Below, one piece after another: positions 1 to 11,700 of a stretch of 64,000 bases of DNA. Source of the stretch: Caulobacter sp. 602-1 (lineage in GTDB: Bacteria > Pseudomonadota > Alphaproteobacteria > Caulobacterales > Caulobacteraceae). Location of the stretch: positions 1-64,000 of the forward strand of contig NZ_RRYI01000002.1 in assembly GCF_003931565.1 (NCBI RefSeq), written 5' to 3'. Under the pieces are notes generated by a model. That model worked only from the letters and a program-made list of their open reading frames with translations. It was not told the DNA's origin and made no database searches. The position numbers were made by a program, and so were the translations under genes. Numbering within the stretch: position 1 is the first letter of the stretch; each line of letters opens with the position of its first letter.

Positions 1-831
<831 letters not shown>

Positions 832-870
832 TCGATCGATCTCAGCGTCAGCTGAACTGATCTAAGCGAA

Positions 871-900
871 GGCCCCGGAGAGCGATCTCCGGGGCCTTTT
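871..900 (+). terminator. Rho-independent terminator of tuf
   Basis: A perfect 10-bp stem (GGCCCCGGAG, 871-880, with CTCCGGGGCC, 887-896) and a 6-base loop are followed directly by TTTT. It lies 40 bases after the tuf stop codon. Confidence 0.9.
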
Positions 901-996
901 GCTGTGCGCCAGGGCGATGCGCCCCTATGTCGGGTCGTCGCTTGACGCGCCGCGAGCTTTGCCGCATCCGGGTTCATCAGCAGAGGGGGCCTGGCG

Positions 997-1974
997 ATGG
1001 GAGCGTTCATTCGCGGCAAGCTCGCCGGCTATGGGTTCGCGGTCCTCGCGACCCTGGCGGCCTGGGCGCTGCGCCTGATGCTGAACGACTGGTTCCCGCC
1101 CGGCTTTCCCTATCTGACCTTCTTCCCGGCCGTGGTCATCACCGCCTATTTCGCGGGCCTGCGGCCGGCGATCCTGTGCGCGGTCCTGTCGGGCGCGGCG
1201 GCCTGGTACTATTTCATCCCGCCCTACCGCACGTTCGACGTCACCTTTCCGACCAGCGTGGCCCTGGCGTTCTACGCCTTCGTGGTGGTGATCGACATCT
1301 TCTTCATCGACGGCATGCGTCGGGCGTTGCGTCAGCTGGAGGAGGAGCGGGCGCGCTACGCCGCCTTGGCCGACAGCCGGGATCTGCTGTATCGCGAGCT
1401 GCACCACCGGGTCAGCAACAACATCCAGGTCGTGGGCTCGCTGCTGCGGCTGCAGTCCGCCGGCGTCGCCGACGAGGACGCTCGCCACGCCCTCAACGAG
1501 GCTGGCGGCCGGATCGCCCTGATCGCCAGCATCCAGCGGGAGCTGCACAACGCCGTGGGCGACCCCGCGCCCTTCCGGACCTTCGCCGAGGCTGTCCTGA
1601 ACGACGCCTCGCAGGCGGCCGGCGCGAAGGTCGTCCTGACCATCGAGGGCGGCGACCAGCCCCTGCACCCCGACCAGGCCACGCCCGTCACCCTGGTCAT
1701 GCTGGAGAGCTTCAACAACGCGCTGGAGCACGGCTTCGGCGAAGCCCGCGCGGGCCAGGTGCGCGTCGATCTCGACCAGTCCGGCGAGACCCATGTTCTG
1801 ACGGTCCGCGACGACGGCGCCGGCCTGCCCGACGGCTTCGATCCGGCCAACTCCAGGAGCCTCGGCCTGCGCATCGTCCGCGCCATGGCCCAGCAACTGA
1901 ACGGCAAGTTCGAGATGGCGCGCGAGGGGGCGTGGACCGTGTGCCGGCTGAGTTACGCGCCCAAGAGGGACTAG
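997..1974 (+). CDS. Membrane sensor histidine kinase, DUF4118 + HisKA_2/HWE type
   Basis: 325 residues. The first ~105 residues hold three to four hydrophobic segments (about 13-30, 38-75, 86-104) with the pattern of the DUF4118 (KdpD-like) membrane domain. A short linker leads to an H-box at 134-143, ELHHRVSNNI, typical of HisKA_2/HWE kinases, with His136/137 as the likely phosphoacceptor. The ATPase domain follows, with an N-box around SFNNALEHGF and a G1 box DDGAGLPDGF. No receiver domain or adjacent response regulator is visible, so the partner is unknown. The start at 997 is supported by a GGGGG run about 10 bases upstream. The stimulus cannot be inferred. Confidence 0.9.
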   Translation: MGAFIRGKLAGYGFAVLATLAAWALRLMLNDWFPPGFPYLTFFPAVVITAYFAGLRPAILCAVLSGAAAWYYFIPPYRTFDVTFPTSVALAFYAFVVVIDIFFIDGMRRALRQLEEERARYAALADSRDLLYRELHHRVSNNIQVVGSLLRLQSAGVADEDARHALNEAGGRIALIASIQRELHNAVGDPAPFRTFAEAVLNDASQAAGAKVVLTIEGGDQPLHPDQATPVTLVMLESFNNALEHGFGEARAGQVRVDLDQSGETHVLTVRDDGAGLPDGFDPANSRSLGLRIVRAMAQQLNGKFEMAREGAWTVCRLSYAPKRD

Positions 1975-2005
1975 TCTTGGCGTAGCTCGCGTCGCGAGGC
2001 GACCT

Positions 2006-2485
2006 CTACAGGGCCAGTCGATAGAACCGCGTATCCACCGCCATGCGCGGGAAGGCCGTCGGCAGAGTCGCCGCGCCGATCACCTCGAACCCGTTTTTCT
2101 CGTAGAACCGATGCGCGGCCTTGAAGGCGTCCGTCGTGCCCAGCCAGAGCGCGCGGACGCCTTGATCTCGGGCGTGGCTCAGGGCGGTGTCCAGCAGGGC
2201 CTGGGCCGCGCCGACGGAACCTCTGGCGGCCGGCTTGACGAACATCTTGCGCAGGGCGAGCGCGCCCTCGCCAATATCCTTCAGCGCGATGGTGCCGACC
2301 GTCTGGCCGTCCAGTTCAGCGAGCCAGAACTGGCCCGCACCCGTCTGGTACCAGGTCTCGATGTCGGCCAGGTCCGGCTGATCGGCGGCCGTTATGGCGA
2401 CGCCGAACTCCTCGCGCTGGATCGGCAGGATCACCCCGATGACGGCGTCCTCGTCGCCGGGGCGGAAGGGGCGGATCACCAGCAT
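2006..2485 (-). CDS. GNAT-family N-acetyltransferase
   Basis: 159 residues covering one Gcn5-related acetyltransferase domain. The acetyl-CoA binding region is recognisable around KMFVKPAARGSVGAAQALLD, where the usual Q/R-x-x-G-x-G/A is relaxed to ARGSVGA, followed by the HARDQGVRALWLGT strand and the FYEKNGF C-terminal motif typical of the family. It starts 15 bases after the stop of the RND permease gene on the same strand and may be the last gene of the efflux operon. The substrate is not predictable. Confidence 0.88.
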   Translation of the reverse strand: MLVIRPFRPGDEDAVIGVILPIQREEFGVAITAADQPDLADIETWYQTGAGQFWLAELDGQTVGTIALKDIGEGALALRKMFVKPAARGSVGAAQALLDTALSHARDQGVRALWLGTTDAFKAAHRFYEKNGFEVIGAATLPTAFPRMAVDTRFYRLAL

Positions 2486-2500
2486 TCCAGAGCGCCCGAC

Positions 2501-5500
2501 CTACGGGTGATCCGTCCTGGCCGCCCGGCCGCCGCCTTGCGCCTCGCGCGGCGTGACTACGCGGGCCAGCTTCGGCCTCAGCCACATCTCGATGTCGTCG
2601 ACGATCTCGTAGACCACCGGCACCAGCACCAGCGACAGCACGGTCGAGGTGATCAGGCCGCCGATCACGGCCACGGCCATGGGCTGGCGGAACTCCGAGC
2701 CGGTGCCGATGCCCAGCGCGGTCGGCAGCATGCCGGCCATCATGGCCAGGGTGGTCATGACGATCGGGCGAGCCCGCTCGTGGCAGGCGTCGAGAATGGC
2801 CTCGCGCTGGGTCATGCCATCGCGCTCTTGTTCGATGGCGTACTCGACCAGCAGGATCGAGTTCTTGGCCGCCAGGCCCATCAGCATCAGAAAGCCGATC
2901 AGCGACGGCATCGACAGAGACTGGCCGGTGATCAGCAGGGCGAAGAACGCGCCGCCGATCGCCAGGGGCAGGGCCGACAGGATGGTGATCGGCTTGAAGA
3001 AGCTGCGGAACAGCAGCACCAGCACGCCGAACACCAGGCCGACGGCCGACAGTAGCGCCACCGCGAAGCCGGTGAACAGCTCGACGAAGGCCTCCTGGTC
3101 GCCGGCCGAGGCCGGGCCGACGCCGGCGGGCAGGCTCTTCATGGTCGGCAGCTTGGCGACGTCGGTCATCGCCTGGCCTAGCTGAGCGCCGTTGTTGAGG
3201 TCGGCCTCGATGGTCACCTGTCGCTTGCGGGCGAAGCGGTCGATCTTGGCCGGACCGGCCTGGAACGACAGGTCGGCCACGGTGTCGAGCCGGGTGGTGC
3301 CGCCGCTGGCGGTCGGGACGCGCAGCGCGCCCAGGGCGTCCAGGTCGCGGCGGCTGTCGGCCGGCAGGCGCACGCGGATCGGGATCCGCCGCTCGCCCTG
3401 GGTCATCTTGGCGACGTTGGCGTCGATGTCGCCGACCGTGGCCACGCGGGCGATGGCGGCGATGTCGGCCGAGCTGACGCCGAGGCGCGCGGCTTCGTCG
3501 GCCTTGGGCCGGATCAGGATTTCCGGACCGCTCGGCGGCGACGACGGACGCGGATCGGCGACGGTCGAGAGCTTCTGCATCTCGCGTTCGATCTGGGCGG
3601 CCGTGCGTTCCAGCAGCGGGCCGTCCTCGGAGATCAGGATGGTCTGGACCTCCGACGTCCCCCAGTCGCCCAGCAGGTTCACCCGGGCGTCGGGAATGTC
3701 GTGCAGGCTCCTGCGGACCTCCTGCTTGATCTCGGTGACGGTCTGTTTGCGATCGCCGTTCAACACGATGGTGATGGTGGCGTCGCGGATGTCGGCGCCG
3801 CTCTGGCCGCCCCAGCCGCTGCCGATATTCGAGCCGACCTGGGCGAAGACGTGGGCCACTTCCGGGCGCTTGCGGAAAAGGGTCGTCACCGACTGCACCG
3901 TGCGCTCCATGTCGGCCACGGTCGCGCCGGGTGGCCCCTGGACCTTCAGGTAATAGTAGTTGTTGTTGGCCGCCGGCTGGAACGCCGTGGGCAGCAGGCC
4001 CGCCAGCATGATCGAGCCGATGAAGATCACCCCGCCGATGGCGCAGGCCAGGATCCGGTGGTCCAGCGACCAGTCCAGCACGCCGCGATAGAAGCCCTTG
4101 AACTCTTTGCGCGGGTGCGGGTGCTTGGCGGGCTTCAGGAAATAGGCGGCCAGCAGTGGGGTCAGCAGACGCGCCACGACCAGCGAGAACAGCACGGCCA
4201 CGGCGACCGTCAGGCCGAATTCCTTGAAGAACTGGCCGGGCGTGCCCGGCATGTAGGACACCGGCACGAACACCGCCACGATGGTGAAGGTGGTGGCCAC
4301 GACCGCCAGGCCGATGGCGTCGGCCCCCTCGATGGCGGCCTGGTAGGGCCTCTGCCCCCGGGCGACGCGCTTTTCGATGTTCTCGATCTCGACCACGGCG
4401 TCGTCGACCAGGATGCCGATGACCAGGGTCAGGGCCAGCAGGGTCACGACGTTCAGCGAGAAGCCCATGATCGCCATGAAGGCGAAGGTGGGCACCAGCG
4501 ACACCGGCATGGCGATGGCGGTGATCAGGGTGGCCCGCCACTCGCGCAGGAACAGGAACACCACCAGCGAGGCCAGCAGCATGCCTTCCAGCAGGGTGTG
4601 TTCGGTGGCCGCGAAGCTGGCCCGGGTCTCGTCGACCGTCGAGAAGATCTTCACGAACGACACGCCGGCCTGCTTGGCTTGAAGGCCGTCGATGGCCTTC
4701 TTGACGTTGTCTTCGACGGCGACATCGCTGGAATCGCGGGTCTTCATCACCTGGAAGGCGACGACGGGGCGGCCGTCCAGGCGGGCGAAGCCGCGCTGCT
4801 CTTCCGCGCCCTGGCCCACCTGGGCCACGTCGGTGAGCTTGACGTAGCGACCGCCGCCGATCGGGATGGTGATCTGGCGCAGTTGCTCGACCGTGGTGGC
4901 CGCGCCCAGCACGCGCAGGGTCTGCTCGCGACCGCCGACGGTGGCGCGACCGCCGGGGGCGTCGACGCTGAAGCTGGCCAGGGCCTGGTTCAGCTGCGGC
5001 GCCGTCACGCCGAAGCTGGCCATGCGGTCCGGGTCGAGGATGACGTTGATCTCGCGATCGACGCCGCCGACGCGGGCCACCTGGGCCACGCCCTTCTCGC
5101 CCTGCAGGGCGCGGGTGACGGTGTCGTCGATGAACCACGACAGCTCGGTCGCGCTCATGTTCGGCGCGGAGACGGCGTAGGTGATGATCGGGGCGCTGGT
5201 GATCTCGAGCCGCTGGACGATCGGCTCGTCGACCTCCCTGGGCAGGACGGCGCGGGTCTGGTCGACCTTGGAGCGGACCTCGTCGGTGACCTTCTGCAGG
5301 TCCTCGCCGAGATTGAACTCGATCGTCGTGGTCGAGGCGCCCTGGACCACCGACGAGCGGATGGTCTTGACGTTGGAGATGCTGGCCACCGCGTCCTCGA
5401 TCGGGCGGGTGACCTGGGTCTCCATCTCGCCGGGCGCGGCCCCGCTCTGGGTGACCGTCACGGTCACGGCGGGAAACTCGACGTTCGGGAACTGCTTGAT

Positions 5501-5641
5501 GGGCAGGCCCAGATAGCAGCCGATGCCGGCGATCATCAGGGCGATGAAAACCACCGCCACAGGGATCGGGTTCTTGATCGCCCAGGCGGAGACCCGAAGT
5601 TCGCCGGTCTTGTGTTCGGGAGGCTTCTGTTCGCTAGCCAT
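2501..5641 (-). CDS. RND efflux transporter permease (AcrB/HAE1 type)
   Basis: 1046 residues, the usual length for an inner-membrane RND pump that exports small molecules by proton antiport through a tripartite channel. The N-terminal helix (VAVVFIALMIAGIGCYL), the two large periplasmic loops and the TM4 motif GILVDDAVVEIENIEKR are all present. The paired aspartates in VDD near residue 410 are the proton-relay pair. The start codon overlaps the adaptor stop as TGATG, indicating translational coupling. The order on the minus strand is outer membrane factor, adaptor, permease. Sequence alone does not separate a drug pump from other RND pumps, though the VDDAVV motif fits the HAE-1 group rather than heavy-metal pumps. 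Confidence 0.97.
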   Translation of the reverse strand: MASEQKPPEHKTGELRVSAWAIKNPIPVAVVFIALMIAGIGCYLGLPIKQFPNVEFPAVTVTVTQSGAAPGEMETQVTRPIEDAVASISNVKTIRSSVVQGASTTTIEFNLGEDLQKVTDEVRSKVDQTRAVLPREVDEPIVQRLEITSAPIITYAVSAPNMSATELSWFIDDTVTRALQGEKGVAQVARVGGVDREINVILDPDRMASFGVTAPQLNQALASFSVDAPGGRATVGGREQTLRVLGAATTVEQLRQITIPIGGGRYVKLTDVAQVGQGAEEQRGFARLDGRPVVAFQVMKTRDSSDVAVEDNVKKAIDGLQAKQAGVSFVKIFSTVDETRASFAATEHTLLEGMLLASLVVFLFLREWRATLITAIAMPVSLVPTFAFMAIMGFSLNVVTLLALTLVIGILVDDAVVEIENIEKRVARGQRPYQAAIEGADAIGLAVVATTFTIVAVFVPVSYMPGTPGQFFKEFGLTVAVAVLFSLVVARLLTPLLAAYFLKPAKHPHPRKEFKGFYRGVLDWSLDHRILACAIGGVIFIGSIMLAGLLPTAFQPAANNNYYYLKVQGPPGATVADMERTVQSVTTLFRKRPEVAHVFAQVGSNIGSGWGGQSGADIRDATITIVLNGDRKQTVTEIKQEVRRSLHDIPDARVNLLGDWGTSEVQTILISEDGPLLERTAAQIEREMQKLSTVADPRPSSPPSGPEILIRPKADEAARLGVSSADIAAIARVATVGDIDANVAKMTQGERRIPIRVRLPADSRRDLDALGALRVPTASGGTTRLDTVADLSFQAGPAKIDRFARKRQVTIEADLNNGAQLGQAMTDVAKLPTMKSLPAGVGPASAGDQEAFVELFTGFAVALLSAVGLVFGVLVLLFRSFFKPITILSALPLAIGGAFFALLITGQSLSMPSLIGFLMLMGLAAKNSILLVEYAIEQERDGMTQREAILDACHERARPIVMTTLAMMAGMLPTALGIGTGSEFRQPMAVAVIGGLITSTVLSLVLVPVVYEIVDDIEMWLRPKLARVVTPREAQGGGRAARTDHP

Positions 5642-6711
5642 CAGCGGGCCGCCTGCGGGTTCGGGCGCACCACGTCGCCGTCGCTGACGAAGGACGCGCC
5701 GCCCAGGACGATGCGCGTCCCGGCGGACGGCCCCTGGACCAGCTGAGCCCAGCCGCCGCCCTTCCGACCGATCTTCACGGCGGTCTGGTGGGCGCGGTTG
5801 TCGCTGTCGACGGTCATCACGAACAGGCCGTCGGCCTCATAGCGGATGGCCGATTCCGGAATGGCGGTCACCACCGCGCCCGAGGCGCCGAACGTGGCGC
5901 GGCCGAAGCCGCCGGGGCGCAGGTCGGGGCGCACGGGCAGGCGCACGCGCACCTTGCCCAAGCGGCTCCCGCTATCGACGCGCGGGCTGATCAGGCGCAC
6001 GACGCCCGGGATCGACTGGCCGCCGGGCAGGGACACCTGGGCGGCCAGGCCTTCGCGGATGCCGGCCAGGTCGGCCTCGTTGACCTCGGCGTCCAGCTCG
6101 ACCAGGCCGTCGCGGGCGATGGTGAACCAGGGCGTCGTACCGCCACCGGCGATCTGGCCGGGCTGCACGCCGCGCGACAGCACCCGGCCGCTGACCGGCG
6201 AGGTGATGGTCATGCGCGCGGCGCGGGTGCGCAGCTCCTTCAGCGCCGCTTCCTGGGCCTTGGCCTGGTAGCGGCGGGTCTCGATCTGCTCCTGGGACAG
6301 GACCCCCTGGCCGTCTAGGCCGGACACCCGAGCCGCTTCGGCCTGGGCCTGGGCGGTGACGGCGGCCTGCTGCTCGACCTGGGCCCGCAAGAGGGTGTCG
6401 TCCAGCTGGACCAGAGGCTGGGCGGCGCGGACCCAGTCGCCCTCGTCGGCATAGAGGCGCGCGACGCGGTAGCCGGTCAATTCCGAGCCGACGGCGGCCT
6501 CCTCGCGCGAGACCAGCAGGCCCGAGGCCTCGACCCCGCCGCCCAGCGGCCGGGTCTCGACGCTGCCGATGCTGACCGTGCGCGCCTGGGCGGCGGCGGT
6601 CTTGGCGGGGGCTTCCTTGTCCTTCTTCCCGCCACAGGCGGTGAGGGCCACGGCGCTGCAGACCAGGGCGGTGGCGATCAGGTAACGGGTCGTCATCGGG
6701 GCGGGTCTCAT
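5641..6711 (-). CDS. RND efflux periplasmic adaptor (membrane fusion protein)
   Basis: 356 residues. A lipoprotein signal ends in the lipobox LTAC, so the protein is probably anchored to the inner membrane. The HlyD-like order is present: beta-barrel and lipoyl half with VSREEAAVGSELTGYR, an alpha-hairpin (about 90-150), the second lipoyl half with TSPVSGRVLSRGVQPGQ, then barrel and membrane-proximal domains. It couples the permease to the outer membrane channel. The start at 6711 overlaps the upstream stop codon as ATGA. An in-frame ATG at 6696, giving MTTRYLIATALV, is an equally plausible start and leaves the signal peptide intact. Confidence 0.95.
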   Translation of the reverse strand: MRPAPMTTRYLIATALVCSAVALTACGGKKDKEAPAKTAAAQARTVSIGSVETRPLGGGVEASGLLVSREEAAVGSELTGYRVARLYADEGDWVRAAQPLVQLDDTLLRAQVEQQAAVTAQAQAEAARVSGLDGQGVLSQEQIETRRYQAKAQEAALKELRTRAARMTITSPVSGRVLSRGVQPGQIAGGGTTPWFTIARDGLVELDAEVNEADLAGIREGLAAQVSLPGGQSIPGVVRLISPRVDSGSRLGKVRVRLPVRPDLRPGGFGRATFGASGAVVTAIPESAIRYEADGLFVMTVDSDNRAHQTAVKIGRKGGGWAQLVQGPSAGTRIVLGGASFVSDGDVVRPNPQAAR

Positions 6712-8198
6712 TGCGCGGAAGGCTTGCTGGGGACGTTCGAGGGCGACCAACCGCCGCCGAGCGCCTTGTAGGTCTGGACGGCGCGTTGCAGCGCCTGGGT
6801 CTGGGCCCCGGTCAGGGCCGTGCGGGCGCCGCGCCAGGACTGCTCGGCCTGCAGCGCCGTGGTCAGGTCGATCAGGCCCATGGCGTAGCCCTTGCGGCTG
6901 GCCTCGTAGGCCACGGCGGCGCGGCGTTCGCCGGCGGCCAGCAGAGTGACGCGACGCTCGTCGGCGTCCTGTTGCACCAGGGCGCTCTCGGTCTCGCCGA
7001 AGGCCTTCTGGACGGTCTGTTCGTAGGTCACGGCGGCCTGCTCCACCTGGGCGCCGCTGACCTTGATGTCGGACATCAGCTTGGGGATGTTCAGCACCGG
7101 GATCGAGAGGTTGGCGCCCAGGGTCCAGGCCGAGCTGGTGGTCGAGACCGACGAGCCGGCCTGCAGGAAGCTGGGGTTGATCGCCTTGGAGATCCCGACG
7201 CCCGGCGTCAGGGTCAGGGTCGGGAACAGGGCCAGCTCGCTGATGTTCAGATTGCCCGAGGCCGAGGCCAGGCGAGCGGCGGCCTCGCGGATGTCGGGGC
7301 GGCGGGCCAGCAGCTCGGCCGGCGCGGCGGCGGGGACCGGCGGCGCCTTGGCCAGGATCGGCTCTACCGGCAGGCTGGCCAGCGGGTCGACGCCCTTGCC
7401 GACCAGGATCAGCAGGCTGCGGCGCGAGGCCTGCAGCTGGGCTTCCAGTTGGGCGACCTGGGCCTGGGCCTGGGCGAGGTCGGCGGCCGTGCGGTCGCCT
7501 TCGGAGGTGGCTGAAAGGCCCCGGCGGCCCTTCTCGTCGGCGACCTTGAATAGGTTCTCGGCGATGGCGGCGTTGGCGCGGGCGTCCTCCAGTTGCACGG
7601 CGTAGCCGCGCGCCTCGAAATAGGATTGGGCGACATTGGCCGCCAAGGCGGCGCGGGCGCCTTCGTAGGCGAAGCGGGCGGCGGCCAGATCGTTGTCGAC
7701 CACGCGGCGCGCGGCGCTGCGACGGCCGATCAGGTCCAGCTCCCAGGAGACGTCGAAATTGGCCGAATAGGTCTTGCTGACCCCGCCCTGGGTGAAGCCG
7801 CCGGCGCCGCTCTGGTCGATGATGTGGGTGTCGGTGCGCTTGGCCGAGCCGGTCAGCGGCGTCTGCGGGATGTAGATCTGGCGGATCTGGCCTTCGCGCA
7901 CGGCGCGAGCCTCTTCCAGCCGGGCGGCGGCCAGACGCGCGTCGGGGGCCTGAGCCAGGGCCGTCGTGATCAGATCGTTCAAGACCGGATCGTTGAAGGC
8001 GGTCCACCATTGATCCAGCGTTTGAGACGCCAGCGGCGAGCCCGCAGGCGCTTCGAAGACGGTCGGCAGTTTCACGTCGACTTGGCGCGCGGGCGTGGTG
8101 CAGGCCGACAGACCCGCGCCGACGAGCACGGCTGTCGAGACGAACAGGATGAAAGGCCGGCCTGGACGCCTGGAAGCGCCGGTCTTGGCGAAACGCAT
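6708..8198 (-). CDS. Efflux system outer membrane factor (NodT/OprM family lipoprotein)
   Basis: 496 residues from the chosen ATG. The leader has arginines followed by a hydrophobic stretch and the lipobox GLSAC, so it is an outer-membrane lipoprotein. Two OEP repeats follow; the start of the mature protein (LDQWWTAFNDPVLNDLI) and AAARLEEARAVREGQ are typical of NodT-family factors. It forms the trimeric exit duct of the RND pump encoded downstream. The frame is open upstream to 8438, but the start at 8198 is chosen because it places the signal peptide at the N-terminus. No regulator gene is adjacent. Confidence 0.95.
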   Translation of the reverse strand: MRFAKTGASRRPGRPFILFVSTAVLVGAGLSACTTPARQVDVKLPTVFEAPAGSPLASQTLDQWWTAFNDPVLNDLITTALAQAPDARLAAARLEEARAVREGQIRQIYIPQTPLTGSAKRTDTHIIDQSGAGGFTQGGVSKTYSANFDVSWELDLIGRRSAARRVVDNDLAAARFAYEGARAALAANVAQSYFEARGYAVQLEDARANAAIAENLFKVADEKGRRGLSATSEGDRTAADLAQAQAQVAQLEAQLQASRRSLLILVGKGVDPLASLPVEPILAKAPPVPAAAPAELLARRPDIREAAARLASASGNLNISELALFPTLTLTPGVGISKAINPSFLQAGSSVSTTSSAWTLGANLSIPVLNIPKLMSDIKVSGAQVEQAAVTYEQTVQKAFGETESALVQQDADERRVTLLAAGERRAAVAYEASRKGYAMGLIDLTTALQAEQSWRGARTALTGAQTQALQRAVQTYKALGGGWSPSNVPSKPSAQ

Positions 8199-8729
8199 AG
8201 AGTTCGAATCCGGTTGTTCTCGCCTGGCGGGCGGGACTTGGCGACCAATGGTTTTCCACTTAGGCGCCCCAACGCCAATGGGAAAGCCCCAGCCCAACGC
8301 TTTAGCGAAGCTTATGTTGCGGCGCACGCATCCCTCGCCCCTCACGCGCCCATACCCAGGGCTGGTGCGGCGTGTCGACGCGCCGGGGCGGTCCCGTGTC
8401 GCGGGCGGTTGACGCGGGGAGAAAACATACCGCATCATCGAAACAGATGTTCGATCTCATTTTCGGCATCCGCGACGGTTACTGAATCGTCGCAGTACGC
8501 GTGGCTTTTCAAGCGTCCGGCCCCGGGGGAACCAAGGCTTGTCGACTCCAGAAGGCGCATCGCCAAGTTTCGAAAAGGAACGCTCTTCACGGTGCGCCGG
8601 TTTCGGCGCGCGTGTGGGCGCCTACGCCGAATGCGGGAGGCCGCCGCCAAGCTGAACGACCCCCAACTACCCCAATAGGGCCTCGCGCAGACGATCGGCC
8701 CGTCAAAGAACAATCGAGGGAGGGAAACC
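8199..8729. other. Intergenic region between divergent efflux operon and TonB receptor
   Basis: This 531-base stretch must contain the promoters of the efflux operon (minus strand) and the TonB-dependent receptor (plus strand). I see no convincing gene in it. The open frames that cross it are antisense or extended-frame artefacts. A TTGACG at 8412-8417 is a possible -35 for the plus strand, but no good -10 element stands at the right distance. The receptor has a strong ribosome binding site (GAGGGAGGG, about 6 bases before its ATG). Confidence 0.5.
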
Positions 8730-11700
8730 ATGAGACGAACCAGCTTCCTGCGCGGAGGTTCCTGCCTCGCCCTGGCCATCGCCGTATCCGGCGGCATGGC
8801 GGGCGCGGCGGCGGCCCAGCAGAAACCCAACGACGCGCCTACCGAGGTCGAGGAGGTCGTCGTCACCGGCTCGTTCATCCGCGGGACGCCCGAGGACGCC
8901 GCCCTGCCGGTCGACGTGGTTAGCGCCGAAGAACTTCAGAAGCGCGGCTCGCCCTCGACGGTCGAGCTGCTGAAGGCCCTGTCGATCTCCAACGGGGTGC
9001 TGGGCGACACCAACCAGTTCGATAGCCGAGCCCAGGGCTCGGAGGGCTCGGGCTCGGTCAACCTGCGCGGCCTGGGCTCGCAGCGCACCCTGGTGCTGCT
9101 GAACGGCCGCCGCCTGGCGATCAACCCGTTCGGCCAGGCCGGGGCGGGTATCGTCGACACCAACATCATTCCCGCCGCCGCGATCGGCCGCCTGGAAGTG
9201 CTGAAGGACGGCGCGGCTGCGACCTACGGTTCCGACGCCATCGCCGGCGTGGTCAACTTCATCACCAAGAAGAACTTCAACGGCCTGGAAGCGGCCGCCG
9301 ACTACCGCCACATCAGCGGCTCGAAGGGCGACTACGGCGGCAGCCTGACCTGGGGCAAGACCTGGGACAATGGCAACGTCCTGGCCAGCGTGGGCTGGCA
9401 GCACCGCTCGAAGCTGTCGGTCGCCGACCGCGACTGGGCCAACAGGTCCTACCTCAGCAATCCCGAGGCGGGCTGGTCGGCGGCGGGCAATCCCTCGACC
9501 TTCATTCCCCTGGCCAGCACCTCCAGCGGCATGCGCGATCCGGGCTGCTCGAGCCTGGGCGGCTTCGCCGGCTTCAGCGGCCTGACGCCGGTCTGCTACT
9601 GGCACTACACGCCGTTCGACAACGTCGTGGAAAAGTCCAACGCGGTTCAGGCCTATGCCGAGGTCAATACCGACCTGTCGGCCAAGACCAAGTTCCACGC
9701 CGAGGTGCTGTACGCCCACACCGACGTGCCCGAATGGAACACCTCGCCGTCCTATGCGGCGCTCGCCGTGCCGACGGCGGAAGTGGCGCCGATCGCGGCC
9801 CTGACCGGCCGCTACTTCGTGCCGGCGAGCAATCCGGGGCTCGCGGCCTTCATCGCCGCCAATCCGACGGTGCAACTGACCAGCCTGGCGACGGGCGCGG
9901 TCACCACAGCGCCGGGGGCGATCTTCGCCGGCGGAGCGTTGAACGTGGCCAACCGGCCGTTCGGCATCGGCGGCAATCCGAAGTTCGGCTACGGCCCCTC
10001 GATCGGCTCGCGCTCCTTCGACGCCTTCCGAGTCTCGGGCGATCTGTCGGGCGAGTTCGAGAACGGCATCGGCTGGGACATCGCCCTGACCTACTCGCAG
10101 GAAGTCGGCATCCGCACCGGCTATGACACCCTGGTCAACCGCTTCGCGCTGGCCTTGCAGGGGCTGGGCGGCCCGCTCTGCGACAGCAACCCCACCACCC
10201 CGGGCATCCAGGGCACGCCGGGCGTCGGCGGCTGCATGTATTACAACCCCTTCGCCAGCGCGATCCCGTCCAACGTGATCACCGGCGCAGCCAATCCCGG
10301 CTACAATGCGACGCTTCAGAACAACAAGGATCTGGTCGACTGGTTCTTCAAGAAGCTGTCGACCAAGCAGTCCTCGCGCCTGTTCGTCGGCGAGGCGGTG
10401 CTGAACGGAAAGACCAGCATCACCCTGGCGGGCGGCGACGTCGCCTGGGCCGCCGGCGTCCAGTACCGCCGCAGCTACTTCAAGGCCGACTACAACGACA
10501 TCAGCAACGCCGCGATCAATCCGTGCGTGAACACCCCCGATTTCGGGGTGACCACCTGCACCGGCTCGGCCCGCAACGGCCCCTTCATGTTCCTGGGCGT
10601 TGGCAACGAGGCCGATAACCAGAGCGACGTGATGGCCGGGTTCGGCGAGCTTTCCGTGCCGATCACCGACGACTTCCAGGCCCAGTTCGCGGCCCGCTAC
10701 GAGAAGTACGGCAACGGCATCGGCTCGACCTTCAACCCCAAGGCCTCGCTGCGCTGGCAGGCCATGTCTTGGCTGGCGTTCCGCGCCTCGGCCGGCTCGA
10801 CTTTCCGCGGTCCGCCGGATCCCCTGACCACCACCACCTCGGTGACCTCGCTGCAGGGCATCCTGGGCGTGTTCCGCGCCGTCGACATCTTCGGCAACCC
10901 GAACCTGAAGCCGGAGAAGGCCAAGACCTACAACTTCGGCACGCTGTTCAACGCCGGCGATTTCAAGGCCAGCATCGACTACTTCTACTTCGACTTCAAA
11001 AACCCGATCGTCGCCGAGCCGGTGGCGGGCATGGTCGCCTCGCTCTATCCGAACGGCGCGGCCGGCGCGAACAACTGCGCCAACCCGGCCTATGCGGGCC
11101 TGGTCTCGCGCTTCACCTTCAACGGCGCCTGCGGGACCCCGACCACCAGCATCGCCCGTCTGCGCACCGCTTATATCAACGGCGCGCCGGTGAAGAACGC
11201 CGGCTTCGACTTCTCGGCCGAGTACCGGTTCAGGGAAGTCGTCGGCGGTGACGTCACCCTCGGCGGCAACGCCACCTACATCCAGAAGTACAAGGTCGGC
11301 GCGACGGTGGTGGAGGGCATCACGGTCGAAAAGGCCTTCGACGCGGTGGGCCTGCTGAACTACCAGACCACGGTCGTGCCCATCCCGAAGTGGAAGGGCG
11401 ATGTGTTCGCCGAATGGAACCGGGGCCCGCATAACCTGCGCCTGTCGGTGCACTACATCGGTTCCTACACCGACCAGCGCACCGCGCCGTTCGCGACCAA
11501 CGCCTACAAGGACACCACGGGCGCGGGCGTCACGGTCAGCGCCGGCAAGACGATCAAGAAGCAGGTCCTGACGGATCTGGCCTACCGAGTCTTCCTGCCC
11601 TGGGACACGACGGCGACCCTGGCGATCACCAACCTGTTCGACAAGGACCCGTCCTACGCCCGTCTCGACCTGGGCTACGACCCGTTCACCGGCGACCCGC

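Noticed and set aside
2316..5138. Long minus-strand frame overlapping the RND permease in another phase
   Set aside because: Its Arg/Pro/Gly-rich translation lacks membrane segments, whereas the other phase encodes a complete RND pump.
8199..8438. 80-residue N-terminal extension of the outer membrane efflux protein
   Set aside because: It would place the lipoprotein signal peptide inside the chain, and the start at 8198 gives a proper signal.
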